From Zhihengliuella salsuginis (GTDB taxonomy: Bacteria > Actinomycetota > Actinomycetes > Actinomycetales > Micrococcaceae), in assembly GCF_014651715.1 (NCBI RefSeq), contig NZ_BMXK01000009.1, positions 62,001-126,000 on the forward strand: a stretch of DNA of 64,000 bases. The letters run 5' to 3'. Made by a program: the position numbers and the translations under genes. This document shows, in pieces, positions 51,489-60,350 of this stretch. Under the pieces are notes generated by a model. The model was not told the origin of the DNA, did no database searches, and was given only the letters and a program-made list of their open reading frames with translations. How positions within the stretch are numbered: the first letter of the stretch is position 1; each line of letters begins with the position of its first letter.

Positions 51489-52067
51489 CTAGCGCGGCTC
51501 CAGAACGGCCAGCGCCGCCGCCTCGAGGGTCTCGGGGCCGGAATCGCTGGAGAGCAGCACAGTCGTCCCGTCCACGGTGCCGACAAGCGTCACCTGGGGC
51601 GCGCCGTCGTCCTCGCGCACCGAGCGCTCCTCCCACGTGGTCCCGCCGATCTGCCGCTGTCCGGTCACGGGGGCGGACTCGGCGTGCTGCGCGATCCAGG
51701 TGGGGTTCGCGGCGTCGGTCTGCTTGAGCCAGACGAAGCCCTCCTGGTCCGTCACGTACCCGGCCTCCCAGTAGGCGACGCCGTCCGTGCTGCCGGCCTG
51801 CCAGCGGGCGAAGTTGGGGTACCAGCCCTCGGGCATGTCCGGATCGAGGGGCGCGAAATCCGCGGACTGCGCCGCCTGGGCGGCCACCGCGGAGACGTCC
51901 ACGTCGGGTTCGAAATTATTCTCCTGGTTGAACGGGTTCATGAGCATGACGGGGATCACGACCGCCAGGGTGAGCAGCACCGAGATCACCATGCCCTTGA
52001 GGGACTGGTTGGCGCGCTTGGCCTGGGATTCGGTCAGGATCGGCTTGGGAAGCTGTTCGTCACTCAC
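51489..52067 (-). CDS. DUF4245 domain-containing membrane protein
   Basis: A 192-aa conserved actinobacterial protein: a short cytoplasmic tail, one membrane helix (about residues 25-44: GMVISVLLTLAVVIPVMLMN) and an extracytoplasmic DUF4245 domain (WYPNFARWQAGSTDGVAYWEAGYVTDQEGFVWLKQTD, then TWEERSVRE and TTVLLSSDSG). Function unknown. It is divergent from glpX, an order conserved in many actinobacteria, which suggests linked regulation but not function. The start is GTG 52067, six bases after CACAAT. Confidence 0.86.
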   Translation of the reverse strand: MSDEQLPKPILTESQAKRANQSLKGMVISVLLTLAVVIPVMLMNPFNQENNFEPDVDVSAVAAQAAQSADFAPLDPDMPEGWYPNFARWQAGSTDGVAYWEAGYVTDQEGFVWLKQTDAANPTWIAQHAESAPVTGQRQIGGTTWEERSVREDDGAPQVTLVGTVDGTTVLLSSDSGPETLEAAALAVLEPR

Positions 52068-52073
52068 TTAACT

Positions 52074-52079
52074 ATTGTG
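52074..52079 (-). promoter_or_regulatory. -10-like hexamer (CACAAT) of a leaderless transcript
   Basis: Minus-strand CACAAT six bases before GTG 52067. Confidence 0.4.
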
Positions 52080-52175
52080 ACTGATCCTCGTCCGCGTGGG
52101 CGACGCCGGGTCGGACTCGATATGATCGAATCTGCGGGGAGCGCCCGCAAACCTATCTCAAGGACGAGGACCGTA

Positions 52176-53201
52176 GTGACTGAAGACACGAATTTCGCCC
52201 AACTGTCCCCACGACTCTCGCTCGGCGACGCCGAGCCGGACCGCAACCTCGCACTCGAACTGGTGCGCGTGACCGAGGCGGCGGCGATCGCCTCCAGCCC
52301 GTGGGTTGGCCTCGGGGACAAGAACGCGGCAGACGGCAGCGCGGTCGACGCGATGCGCTCGCTGCTCTCGACGGTGAACTTCAACGGCGTCGTCGTCATC
52401 GGCGAGGGCGAGAAGGACGAAGCCCCGATGCTCTTCAACGGCGAGCACGTCGGCAACGGCGGCGGCGGGCCGGAGGTCGACGTCGCGGTGGATCCGATCG
52501 ACGGCACCCGGCTGACGGCCCTCGGCATCAACAACGCGCTCTCCGTCCTGGCCGTCGCCGAGCGCGGCTCCATGTTCGACCCGTCCGCCGTGTTCTACAT
52601 GGACAAGCTCGTCACGGGCCCCGAGGCCGCCGACCTGGTGGACCTGCGCCTGCCCACGAAGCAGAACCTGCACCTGATCGCCAAGGCCAAGAACAAGCCG
52701 ATCAGCCAGGTCACCGTGTGCGTCCTGGACCGCCCGCGCCACCAGGGCCTCATCGAGGAGATCCGCGCGGCCGGCGCCCGCACCAAGATCATCCTCGACG
52801 GCGACGTCGCCGGCGCGATCGCCGCGACCCGCGAGGACACCGGCGTCGACGCGCTGATGGGCGTCGGCGGCACCCCCGAGGGCATCGTGACCGCGTGCGC
52901 CATCCGCGCGCTCGGCGGCGTCATCCAGGGCCGGCTGTGGCCGCAGGACGACGAGGAGAAGCAGCGTGCGATCGACGCCGGCCACGACTTGGACCGCGTC
53001 CTGACGACCACGGACCTGGTCACCAGCGACAACTGCTACTTCGCCGCGACCGGCATCACCGACGGCGACCTGCTGCGCGGCGTCCGCTACAAGGACAACA
53101 CGATCCGCACCCAGTCGATCGTGATGCGCTCCAAGTCCGGCACGATCCGCTTCGTGGACGGCGAGCACCAGGCCCGCAAGTGGGAGCCCTACACCCGCTG
53201 A
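52176..53201 (+). CDS. glpX: Class II fructose-1,6-bisphosphatase
   Basis: Gluconeogenic dephosphorylation of fructose-1,6-bisphosphate, 341 aa. Family features are AAAIASSPWVGLGDKNAADGSAVDAMR near the N-terminus, VVIGEGEKDEAPMLFNGE (metal-binding Glu), VDVAVDPIDGTRLTA (Asp cluster) and GVGGTPEGIVTACAI. In actinobacteria this is usually the only FBPase. The frame is open far upstream, but GTG 52176 has GAGGA at 52166-52170 and gives the normal length. It converges with manA with a nine-base gap. Confidence 0.94.
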   Translation: MTEDTNFAQLSPRLSLGDAEPDRNLALELVRVTEAAAIASSPWVGLGDKNAADGSAVDAMRSLLSTVNFNGVVVIGEGEKDEAPMLFNGEHVGNGGGGPEVDVAVDPIDGTRLTALGINNALSVLAVAERGSMFDPSAVFYMDKLVTGPEAADLVDLRLPTKQNLHLIAKAKNKPISQVTVCVLDRPRHQGLIEEIRAAGARTKIILDGDVAGAIAATREDTGVDALMGVGGTPEGIVTACAIRALGGVIQGRLWPQDDEEKQRAIDAGHDLDRVLTTTDLVTSDNCYFAATGITDGDLLRGVRYKDNTIRTQSIVMRSKSGTIRFVDGEHQARKWEPYTR

Positions 53202-53210
53202 TCGGAGCGG

Positions 53211-54497
53211 CTATCCCGCAGGCGGCGGCAGGGTCACGGCGAAGGCTGTGGCGCTGCCGCCGTCGTCGTCTCCGAACCCTGTCCGGGCGCTCTGCGCCAG
53301 GCGCGCGACAACCGGTGCCGCCGTCGCGGGCAGGAAGACGGACTCGCCGCGGTCGACCATGACGTCGCCGGTCGGCGAGTCGAGCACGAGCGCGCCCGCG
53401 GTCACCAGCACGACGGCGGGGCCGCGCTGGCCGACGGGCACGTCCGCTCCGGGGCGCACGTCGAGGACCTGGAGCTCGAACTCGTCGAAGCCGGGCCGGT
53501 AGACGCGCTGGCCGAACTCGGTCTCGACCGGCTCGACGTAGGGGACCGGCAGCGGACGGAAGTCCACGGTGGCGAGCAGCTCGGCGACGTCGACGTGCTT
53601 CGGCGTCAGCCCGCCGCGCAGCACGTTGTCCGAGCTGGCCATGACCTCGATCCCGAGCCCGCGCAGGTAGGCGTGGACGTTCCCGGCCGGCAGGGCGATC
53701 GCCTGCCCCGGGCGCAGCGTCACGTGGTTCAGCAGCAGTGAGATGAGCACCCCCGGATCGCCCGGGTAGTGCCCGGCGAGCGATTCCAGCTCGGCCAGCC
53801 CGGGATCGAGGTCCGGCGGGCCGGGCTGCAGCAGTGCGACGGCGCCCGGCGCCTGGTCGACCAGGTCGCGGATGGGCGGTGGGACGTCGCGTTCGCGCCC
53901 GCCCAGCAGCGCCGTGAACGCGCCGGCCAGGTCGCCCCCGTCGAGGAGGGCGCGGATCCGCTCCGCGGCGCCGCGGGCCGGTTCCGAAAGGCCTTGCGAG
54001 GCGGCCAGCCGGCCGAAGAGGGCGGACGAGACGCGGGGCTCGCGGAAACCGCAGAGGGCCGTGAGCTCGGTCAGTGCCAGAAGCATCTCCGGCTTGTGGT
54101 TGTCGTCCTTGTAGTTGCTCTCCGGCGCGGCCGGATCCAAGCCGGCGGCCTGCTGGGCGGCGAAGCCGGCGCGCGCCTGCTCGAGCGTCGGGTGCACCTG
54201 GAGCGACAAGGGGGCGGCGGCGGCCAGCACCTTGGCCAGGAACGGCAGCCGGCCGAAGCGTGCGCCGGCCTCCTCGCCGAGGCGCGCGGCGGGATCGGCG
54301 GCGATGAATTCGTCGAGGCGCGGGGCGCCGTCGTGCTGGGCCCCGTCCGCGCCGCGCAGACGCGAGGGGGCGCCGGGGTGGGCGCCGATCCACATCTCGG
54401 CCTCCGGGCCGCCGGAGGGGGCGCGGCCGAGCAGCGAGGCGATGAGATCCGTGTCCCCCCACGCGTAGTCCCGGACGGTGTTCTCGAGGTGGTACAA
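53211..54497 (-). CDS. manA: Mannose-6-phosphate isomerase, class I
   Basis: Interconverts fructose-6-phosphate and mannose-6-phosphate, the entry to GDP-mannose. The 428-aa protein has YHLENTVRDYAWG at the start, GPEAEMWIGAHPGAPS, FLAKVLAAAAPLSLQVHP (zinc-site Gln/His), NYKDDNHKPEMLLAL (Glu) and AGNVHAYLRGLGIEVMASSDNVLRGGLTPKHVDV (His, signature). The start is TTG 54497, because AAGGAGG lies four bases before it and homologues begin M/L-Y-x-L-E-N; the in-frame ATG at 54551 lacks a site. It links to the GDP-mannose enzyme at 11077. Confidence 0.92.
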   Translation of the reverse strand: MYHLENTVRDYAWGDTDLIASLLGRAPSGGPEAEMWIGAHPGAPSRLRGADGAQHDGAPRLDEFIAADPAARLGEEAGARFGRLPFLAKVLAAAAPLSLQVHPTLEQARAGFAAQQAAGLDPAAPESNYKDDNHKPEMLLALTELTALCGFREPRVSSALFGRLAASQGLSEPARGAAERIRALLDGGDLAGAFTALLGGRERDVPPPIRDLVDQAPGAVALLQPGPPDLDPGLAELESLAGHYPGDPGVLISLLLNHVTLRPGQAIALPAGNVHAYLRGLGIEVMASSDNVLRGGLTPKHVDVAELLATVDFRPLPVPYVEPVETEFGQRVYRPGFDEFELQVLDVRPGADVPVGQRGPAVVLVTAGALVLDSPTGDVMVDRGESVFLPATAAPVVARLAQSARTGFGDDDGGSATAFAVTLPPPAG

Positions 54498-54538
54498 AAC
54501 GCCTCCTTGGAGCCGGTCCTCACGGTGCGGGGGAGCGG

Positions 54539-56233
54539 TCAGGTCGTGCATTCGCTGTTGTTGGACGCGATCAGCTCGAGGAGCCCGGTCTGGCCGGTCT
54601 GCTCCAGGTAGATCAGGTACTCCTCGGTGAGCGGCGAGCCGTCCGGCTGCGTGGTCGGGGCCTCCGCGGCCCAGCTCTCGATCGCCTCCGACTCCTTCGA
54701 CGCGTCGGCGCCGCTCGAGTCCTCCGGGGAACCGCCGCCGTCCGTCCCGCCGTCAGCAGTCTCTCCGGAGCCCGAATCCTCGGCGGGCGCGGCCGAGTCC
54801 TCCTCGGCGGCCCCGTCGTCGTCGGGCTCCGGCTGCTCCTCGGGTGCCGGCTCCTCGGCGTCGCCGGAGGCCGTGAGCAGGAGCTCGTCGACGCGTGCGG
54901 TGATCTGGTCGAAGTCCGGGTACGTCGAGAACCTGTCCGCGCTCGTGCCGAAATCGGGGGCGCCGAGGGTGAGGCGCTCGAACGGGGTATCGCGGGCCTT
55001 GTCCGCCAGGTTCAGGAAGCTGCCGAGCTGGTCCTGCGGGATGTTGGTCTCCACCAGCTGCTCGCCGGCCGACATGATGTCGCCGAACCGGGTCAGCACG
55101 GTCTGCGGGTTGAACTGCTTGATCATCGCCTGCTGCAGGCACTGCTGCCGGCGGATGCGGTGGTAGTCGGTGGTGAAGTAGCGGGAGCGGGCGAACCACA
55201 GGGCCTCCGCCCCGTCCAGGTTCAGCTCGCCCGGCTCGAACCAGCGGGTGCGCACGACCATGTCGTCGCGGGGCGGGCCGCGGAAGGGAACCCACCCGCC
55301 CGACTGGACGGTGACGCCGCCCATGGCGTCGATGAACTGCTCGAACCCCGCCATGTCGACGAGGACGTACCCCTGGACCGCGACCCCGGTGATGCCTTCG
55401 GCTGCGTCCATCATGGCCTCGGCGCCGGCGTTGGCCCCCTCCGGGTAGAGGTCGGCGTGGTTCTGCTGGACCGTCGGGTAGAGCGCGTTCAGGATGCACT
55501 CGTCGCCGCAGTCGTAGCCCGTCGGATAGACGTCTTTGAGGGGGGAGTCGTCCGGGAACGGGGCGTTCTGGAAGTTGCGGGGGAAGGAGATGACCGCGGT
55601 CTTGCCGGTCTCCGCGTCGACGCTGAAGAGCATCATGGTGTCAGGGCGCAGGCCCGTGCGGTTCTCGCCGGCGTCACCGCCCATGACCATGATGTTGTAG
55701 CGGCCGTCGACCGGTTCCATGTCCGGGCCGGAGGCGAAGACGTTCTGGATCGTGTCGCGGCCCGTGTTGAGCACGAAGGAGCTGTACCCGAGGGCGCCGG
55801 CGGTGCACACGAGGGCGAGCACCGTGGTGCCGACGAGGACGGCCCGGGCACCCGGCGCCAGCAGGGTCGGGCGGATGATCGCGAGGGTGTTGACGAACAG
55901 CAGCAGCCATCCGACGGCCAGGAGGAGCAGCACGATCGCGAGCGTGAGCTGGATCCCCGGCCGGGCGAGTACCGAGATCAGAATCGCCCGGTTGAGCACG
56001 AAGACCGCGGCGGCGACGATCAGCAGGGCCCAGCACGCCAGGGTGACGACGAGGGCGCGGCGGCCGACCTTGCGGTTGCCGGCGACCACCTGGGCTCCGC
56101 CGGGCACGAAGATCGTCAGCAGCAGGAGGAAGAACGCACGCTTGGTGCGGACCGGGGCGGGCGCCTGCTCGGGGTTGCGGACGGGATCGGTGAGACGGCT
56201 GCCGGGGTTCGGCGGGTTCGTTGAAGGCTGCAT
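54539..56233 (-). CDS. LCP (LytR-CpsA-Psr) family protein
   Basis: A 564-aa membrane enzyme that attaches wall polymers to peptidoglycan. The N-terminus (residues 1-25) is Pro-rich and cytoplasmic. It is followed by about four helices (30-50, 60-82, 90-115 and 122-145), more than the single helix of most LCP proteins. The LCP domain (about 165-400) contains IMVMGGDAGENRTGLRPDTMMLFSVD, AVISFPRNF and YRIRRQQCLQQAM, with the Asp/Arg residues for polyprenyl-pyrophosphate binding. An acidic Glu/Ser/Gly-rich stretch precedes the C-terminus. The start is ATG 56233. It follows purE by ten bases. Confidence 0.9.
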   Translation of the reverse strand: MQPSTNPPNPGSRLTDPVRNPEQAPAPVRTKRAFFLLLLTIFVPGGAQVVAGNRKVGRRALVVTLACWALLIVAAAVFVLNRAILISVLARPGIQLTLAIVLLLLAVGWLLLFVNTLAIIRPTLLAPGARAVLVGTTVLALVCTAGALGYSSFVLNTGRDTIQNVFASGPDMEPVDGRYNIMVMGGDAGENRTGLRPDTMMLFSVDAETGKTAVISFPRNFQNAPFPDDSPLKDVYPTGYDCGDECILNALYPTVQQNHADLYPEGANAGAEAMMDAAEGITGVAVQGYVLVDMAGFEQFIDAMGGVTVQSGGWVPFRGPPRDDMVVRTRWFEPGELNLDGAEALWFARSRYFTTDYHRIRRQQCLQQAMIKQFNPQTVLTRFGDIMSAGEQLVETNIPQDQLGSFLNLADKARDTPFERLTLGAPDFGTSADRFSTYPDFDQITARVDELLLTASGDAEEPAPEEQPEPDDDGAAEEDSAAPAEDSGSGETADGGTDGGGSPEDSSGADASKESEAIESWAAEAPTTQPDGSPLTEEYLIYLEQTGQTGLLELIASNNSECTT

Positions 56234-56243
56234 GGGGTCCCGG

Positions 56244-56783
56244 CTACCGCCCGTCGACCGGCCGTTGTTCGGCGATCTTCGCGCGGAGTGCGGCGCCCTT
56301 GTCCATGGCGATCCGGCGCAGGTCGGCGGAGAAGTCGACGAGCTTCGACCGCAGTGCCGCGGCCTCATCGCCTTCGCCGGAGGCCAGCATGCGGGCCGCC
56401 AGCAGGCCGGCGTTGCGGGCTCCGTTGATCGAGACGGCGGCGACCGGGACGCCGGCGGGCATCTGGACGATCGAGAGCAGGGAGTCCATGCCGTCGAGCG
56501 TCTTCAGCTGCACCGGGACGCCGACGACCGGCAGGGGGGTGACGGAGGCCAGCATGCCCGGGAGGTGGGCGGCGCCCCCGGCGCCGGCGATGATCACGCG
56601 CAGCCCGCGTTCGTGGGCCGCCTTGCCGTATTCGATCATGTCCTCCGGCATCCGGTGCGCGGAGACGACATCGGCCTCGTAGGTGATGCCCAGCTCGTCG
56701 AGGGCCTCGGCGGCGAGTCGCATCGTCGGCCAGTCGGAGTCGGACCCCATGACGACGCCGACCAGTGGCTGCGTGGTGCTCAT
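56244..56783 (-). CDS. purE: N5-carboxyaminoimidazole ribonucleotide mutase
   Basis: De novo purine synthesis: rearranges N5-CAIR to CAIR. The 179-aa class I PurE has [17 protein letters not shown] (phosphate/substrate loop), [11 protein letters not shown] (catalytic His) and [17 protein letters not shown]. The start is ATG 56783, with GAAGGA about eight bases upstream; the open frame beyond is not used. It follows purK by 64 bases and probably shares its transcript. Confidence 0.96.
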   Translation of the reverse strand: MSTTQPLVGVVMGSDSDWPTMRLAAEALDELGITYEADVVSAHRMPEDMIEYGKAAHERGLRVIIAGAGGAAHLPGMLASVTPLPVVGVPVQLKTLDGMDSLLSIVQMPAGVPVAAVSINGARNAGLLAARMLASGEGDEAAALRSKLVDFSADLRRIAMDKGAALRAKIAEQRPVDGR

Positions 56784-56847
56784 GCTCAATCCTTCGTTGT
56801 TGGACCGGCCGTGGTGACGGTGGCCGGCCTGCGGAGTCGGGAGGTGC

Positions 56848-58008
56848 CTACTGCCCGTCACGGATGAGGGCGGCGACGCGGTTCGCGCGCTCCCGGAGGG
56901 ACCCGATGGTCTCCCCGGGTTCGGCGACGACGTTGACGTGCCCGATTTTACGGCCCGGACGCACGGACTTGCCGTAGGCGTGCACCTTGGCGCGTGGCTC
57001 GGCGGCCAGGGCGGCGGCGAACATCGAGTAGAGGTCCTCGTTCGCACCGCCGAGGTAGTTCTTCATCACGGTGCGCTCGCCCAGCGGGGTCGTGTCGCCC
57101 AGCGGCAGGTCGAGCACGGCGCGCAGGTGCTGCTCGAACTGGCTCGTCACGCACCCGTCCATCGTCCAGTGGCCGGTGTTGTGGGGGCGCATCGCCAGTT
57201 CGTTGATGACGAACCCGGCGCCGTGGCCGGGGGTCTCGAAGAGCTCGGCGGCCATCGCCCCGGTCACGCCGAATTCGCGGGCGATCGTCAGCGCGGCCTC
57301 GCGGGCGGCCTTCTCGACTGCGGGGTCGAGCTCCTCGGCGGGGGCGATGACCTCGTCGCAGACGCCGTCGACCTGGATGGTGTGCACGACGGGCCAGGCG
57401 CTCGCCTCGCCACCCGGGGTGCGGGCGACCATGGCCGAGAGCTCGCGGGAGAAGTCGACCTTCTCCTCGGCGAGGAGGGCGTCGAAACGACCCGAGTCGA
57501 ACCAGTCTGCGCAGTCGTCGGCGGCCGCGGCGGAGTCGACGATGCGGACGCCCTTGCCGTCGTAGCCGCCGCGGGGCGTCTTCAGGACGACGGGCCAGCC
57601 GGCCTTGTCGCCGAAGGCGACGAGGTCCGCCACGGAGGAGACCGCCGCCCAGCGCGGGTTCGGCAGCCCGAGCCGCTCGATGGCGCGGCGCATGACCAGC
57701 TTGTCCTGGGCGTGCACGAGCGCGCCGGGACGGGGCTGGACGTTGACTCCCTCGTCGATGAGGGTCTGGAGGTGCGCATTCGGCACGTGCTCGTGGTCGA
57801 AGGTGACCACGTCCTTGCCGCGGGCGAACTCCCGCAGCGTCTCCAGGTCCTTGTAGTCGCCCACGGGAGCGGAGGACACCGCCTTCACCGCGGACACGTT
57901 CGGGCCCTCGGCCAGGACATGCAGATCGAAACCAAGGTGGACTGCTTGCGGGGCCATCATTCGGGCCAGCTGTCCACCACCGACAACGCCAATCACAGGA
58001 AAACTCAC
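56848..58008 (-). CDS. purK: N5-carboxyaminoimidazole ribonucleotide synthase
   Basis: ATP-dependent carboxylation of AIR to N5-CAIR, upstream of PurE. The 386-aa ATP-grasp enzyme has [14 protein letters not shown] at the N-terminus, a [18 protein letters not shown]-binding loop (about residues 140-154), [11 protein letters not shown] and [21 protein letters not shown] near the metal site. The start is GTG 58008, six bases after TAGGCT. It heads a purK-purE-LCP group on the minus strand. Confidence 0.95.
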   Translation of the reverse strand: MSFPVIGVVGGGQLARMMAPQAVHLGFDLHVLAEGPNVSAVKAVSSAPVGDYKDLETLREFARGKDVVTFDHEHVPNAHLQTLIDEGVNVQPRPGALVHAQDKLVMRRAIERLGLPNPRWAAVSSVADLVAFGDKAGWPVVLKTPRGGYDGKGVRIVDSAAAADDCADWFDSGRFDALLAEEKVDFSRELSAMVARTPGGEASAWPVVHTIQVDGVCDEVIAPAEELDPAVEKAAREAALTIAREFGVTGAMAAELFETPGHGAGFVINELAMRPHNTGHWTMDGCVTSQFEQHLRAVLDLPLGDTTPLGERTVMKNYLGGANEDLYSMFAAALAAEPRAKVHAYGKSVRPGRKIGHVNVVAEPGETIGSLRERANRVAALIRDGQ

Positions 58009-58014
58009 CCGCCC

Positions 58015-58020
58015 AGCCTA
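58015..58020 (-). promoter_or_regulatory. -10-like hexamer of a leaderless transcript (purK)
   Basis: Minus-strand TAGGCT six bases before GTG 58008. Confidence 0.5.
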
Positions 58021-58196
58021 CCGAAGGCGACGGCCCGGGCCCGCCCGGTGACGTACGACACCGGGGATTCGGCCCGGATTCACAGAAAACGTGCAGTGGA
58101 CGCCCCTAGACTGTTCGCTAACGTGCCCTCCGGCTGTCACGATGGTCCACCCACCGCGGCAGGGTCCCGGTCGGGCGACCGAATGCGTGGAGGAAC

Positions 58197-58739
58197 ATGT
58201 TCAACGGACTCGTCGATCGCGTCCAGGGCCTCGTCTCGATGCTCTGGCGCGAGGTCATGAAGTTCGGCGTCGTCGGGGCGGCGGCGTTCGTCGTCGACAC
58301 CGGCATCTTCGTCTGGCTCATGGGCGGCCCGATGACCGGTTCCGAGGTCAAGGCCAAGATCGTCGCCGGCGTGGTCGCCACGTTCTTCTCGTGGGGCGCC
58401 AACCGCTACTGGACGTTCCGCCACCGCCGCCAGGCGAACATCGCCCGGGAGCTCGTGCTGTTCCTCGTGATGAACGCGATCGGACTCGGCATCGCCGCGG
58501 CCTGCGTGTGGGTGACCAAGTACATGCTGCACCTGACGGACACCACCAGCCTTTTCATCGCGGGCAGCGTCGTCGGCCTGATCCTCGGCACGATCTTCCG
58601 CTTCTTCGCATACCGCTTCTGGGTGTTCACCGCGGAACTGGACGAGGAGCCGGAGTTCGCCCACGACCACGAGCTGCTGCACCACCAGGAGCAGGGCTCC
58701 GCGGCCGACCTTCCCGCAGCAGGCGGCCGGGGCGCCTGA
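58197..58739 (+). CDS. GtrA family membrane protein
   Basis: A 180-aa protein with four membrane helices (about residues 22-45, 55-75, 85-108 and 118-140) of the GtrA family, which are thought to flip lipid-linked sugars or assist glycosyl transfer in envelope synthesis. MKFGVVGAAAFVVDTGIFVWL and FFSWGANRYWTFRH are characteristic. An acidic/His-rich C-terminal tail (AHDHELLHHQEQ) is cytoplasmic. The start is ATG 58197 after GGAGGAAC. Its place near manA, LCP and GT2 genes fits cell-wall glycan assembly. Confidence 0.88.
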   Translation: MFNGLVDRVQGLVSMLWREVMKFGVVGAAAFVVDTGIFVWLMGGPMTGSEVKAKIVAGVVATFFSWGANRYWTFRHRRQANIARELVLFLVMNAIGLGIAAACVWVTKYMLHLTDTTSLFIAGSVVGLILGTIFRFFAYRFWVFTAELDEEPEFAHDHELLHHQEQGSAADLPAAGGRGA

Positions 58740-58756
58740 CGTCCCGTCCGGCGCGC

Positions 58757-59494
58757 CTAGACGCGCCGGACGGCCCGCTCCTGGGCGAGCAACCGCTCGC
58801 TCGCCTCGACGCCCCGTCCGAACAGGACCAGGGCGTCGCCCTGCTTGAACAGCACGACGGCGGCGCGCAGCGCGGCGCCCAGCGCCGGCTCGTCCCCGGA
58901 GGCCTCGTGCTCGTCGGCGACGAACGCCGCGGTGCCGGTCGCGCCGGCCCGCTCCGGGGCCAGCAGCTCGCCGAACGTCGTCGTGCCGCAGCTGGTGGAC
59001 AGCGCCTCGGCGTCGGCAGCGACTTGCTCGGGGAAGGCGACGTCGGCGAAGCTGCGCACCTCGGCGGCGTAGTCGAGGGCTCCGGCCGGCAGCTCCGCCC
59101 CGAAGTCCAGGGCCAGGGAGCCGAGTGCGACGGCGAGGATCTCGTCGGCGACGACCTGGTCCGGCGCGTCCGTCACCACGACGTCGGCGGCCGTGCCCGC
59201 CGCCTCGGCGGCCTCGACGACGCTCACGCGGGCCCCCAGCTGCCACGCGGCGAAGGCGAGGGCCAGGGTCTTCCAGTGGGCCGGGGCGGCGAAGGCGACG
59301 GAGGTGCCGGGGCCGGCGTCGTACTCCTCCGCGAGGAGGTTGGCCGATTTGGCGACCCAGTTGTCGAAAACCCGCCCGGAGAGCTCCACGCGCTCGCCCG
59401 GGGCCCCGTGCCAGACGAGCAGGGGGGAGGCGCTGGCGCGCAGCGGACCCAGGATGGACTCGACACCGTGCAACGGACTGTTCTGTGACGACAT
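58757..59494 (-). CDS. TIGR03089 family protein (AMP-binding-like fragment)
   Basis: A 245-aa actinobacterial protein of the TIGR03089 family. It resembles only the N-terminal part of acyl-CoA synthetase-type AMP-binding enzymes: RVFDNWVAKSANLLAEEYDAGPGTSVAFAAPAHWKTLALAFAAWQLGARV (about residues 40-90) corresponds to their early subdomain. The usual ATP-binding P-loop (S/T-G-T-T-G-x-P-K) and C-terminal domain are absent, so it is unlikely to adenylate. Function unknown. The start is ATG 59494, after GAGGAG. It converges with gtrA and is divergent from whiB. Confidence 0.85.
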   Translation of the reverse strand: MSSQNSPLHGVESILGPLRASASPLLVWHGAPGERVELSGRVFDNWVAKSANLLAEEYDAGPGTSVAFAAPAHWKTLALAFAAWQLGARVSVVEAAEAAGTAADVVVTDAPDQVVADEILAVALGSLALDFGAELPAGALDYAAEVRSFADVAFPEQVAADAEALSTSCGTTTFGELLAPERAGATGTAAFVADEHEASGDEPALGAALRAAVVLFKQGDALVLFGRGVEASERLLAQERAVRRV

Positions 59495-59801
59495 CGGAAA
59501 ACTCCTCGTGATGCTGTGAAAACCCTGAGAATCCGCGGAAGTAGCGTCTACCGTGGTCTGGCGGGCATTTCGCCCGGCGTGGCGTGCGACGACACGCAGT
59601 CATGTGGTCTATAAAATCACCCGCCCGCTTGACGGAAGGCGAGTTACACAAGTGTAATTAGATCCGTGGAACACTTATGAGCTTCCCTCATACGTTCTCA
59701 CGACATGACTCGCACTCGAGTTGATGGCCAAGGCGCCCCCGTGCGCCAGCAGCACATACGAGAAGCAAGTACAGCCGAACAGCACGTCGAAGGGCTCAAC
59801 A
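59495..59801. promoter_or_regulatory. 307-base divergent promoter region between TIGR03089 and whiB
   Basis: No gene is visible. The region is locally A/T-rich (59605-59700), holds TATAAA (59610-59615), the whiB promoter candidate and the dyad listed separately, and continues with about 100 bases of leader to ATG 59802. Open frames through it lack support. Confidence 0.55.
59629..59660 (+). promoter_or_regulatory. whiB promoter candidate with internal palindrome
   Basis: TTGACG (59629-59634) is a near-perfect -35; TGTAAT (59653-59658) is 18 bp downstream. A perfect dyad TTACAC-AA-GTGTAA (59644-59657) sits between and overlaps the -10, a good place for a repressor. Confidence 0.6.
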
Positions 59802-60350
59802 ATGGGGACACCAGAACGCATTCACGAGCACAACACCAGCCAGGCGCAGGCCTCCAAGCACTACGGCTCCCGAGGGGTGCCCGCGGATTGGTTCCTCGAT
59901 CCGGCGGACGACGCGGCGGCGGAACGCTTCCGAGAGGCCTCGAACTTCAAGCTCGAGGACCAGGCGACCGCCTTCCTCGCCGCGCACCAGGCCGACGAGC
60001 CCGAGCCGGCCGTCGAACCCGCCGAGGGCCTCGTCGCCCCGGTGCGCGAGCTCCCGGTCGAGAAGGACGCCGAGAGCGCCCCCGACCGCGGCCTCTGGCT
60101 CAACCTGCTCGGCTACGAGGAGGACGAGGGCGAACTCGGCTGGCAGACCGAGGCACTCTGCGCGCAGACCGACCCCGAGGCCTTCTTCCCCGAGAAGGGC
60201 GGATCGACCCGCGACGCCAAGAAGGTCTGCGGCGCGTGCAACGTGCGTTCCGAATGCCTCGAATACGCTCTGTCCAATGACGAGCGCTTCGGGATCTGGG
60301 GCGGGCTCTCCGAGCGCGAGCGCCGCCGCCTGCGGAAGCGAGCGGTCTAA
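59802..60350 (+). CDS. WhiB family transcriptional regulator (WhiB2/WhmD-like)
   Basis: A [4Fe-4S] protein that binds sigma factor region 4 and controls division or development. The C-terminal WhiB domain (about residues 112-182) has TEALCAQTDPEAFFP, VCGACNVRSECLEYAL and GIWGGLSERERRRLRKR. The cysteine pattern is C-x22-C-x2-C-x5-C, followed by the G-[IV]-W-G-G turn and a basic tail. An unusually long, acidic, low-complexity N-terminal extension (about 110 residues) precedes it. The start is ATG 59802 with AAGGG upstream, though a shorter form cannot be excluded. The gene order whiB-GT2-DUF5719 matches the whiB2 locus of actinobacteria. Confidence 0.88.
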   Translation: MGTPERIHEHNTSQAQASKHYGSRGVPADWFLDPADDAAAERFREASNFKLEDQATAFLAAHQADEPEPAVEPAEGLVAPVRELPVEKDAESAPDRGLWLNLLGYEEDEGELGWQTEALCAQTDPEAFFPEKGGSTRDAKKVCGACNVRSECLEYALSNDERFGIWGGLSERERRRLRKRAV

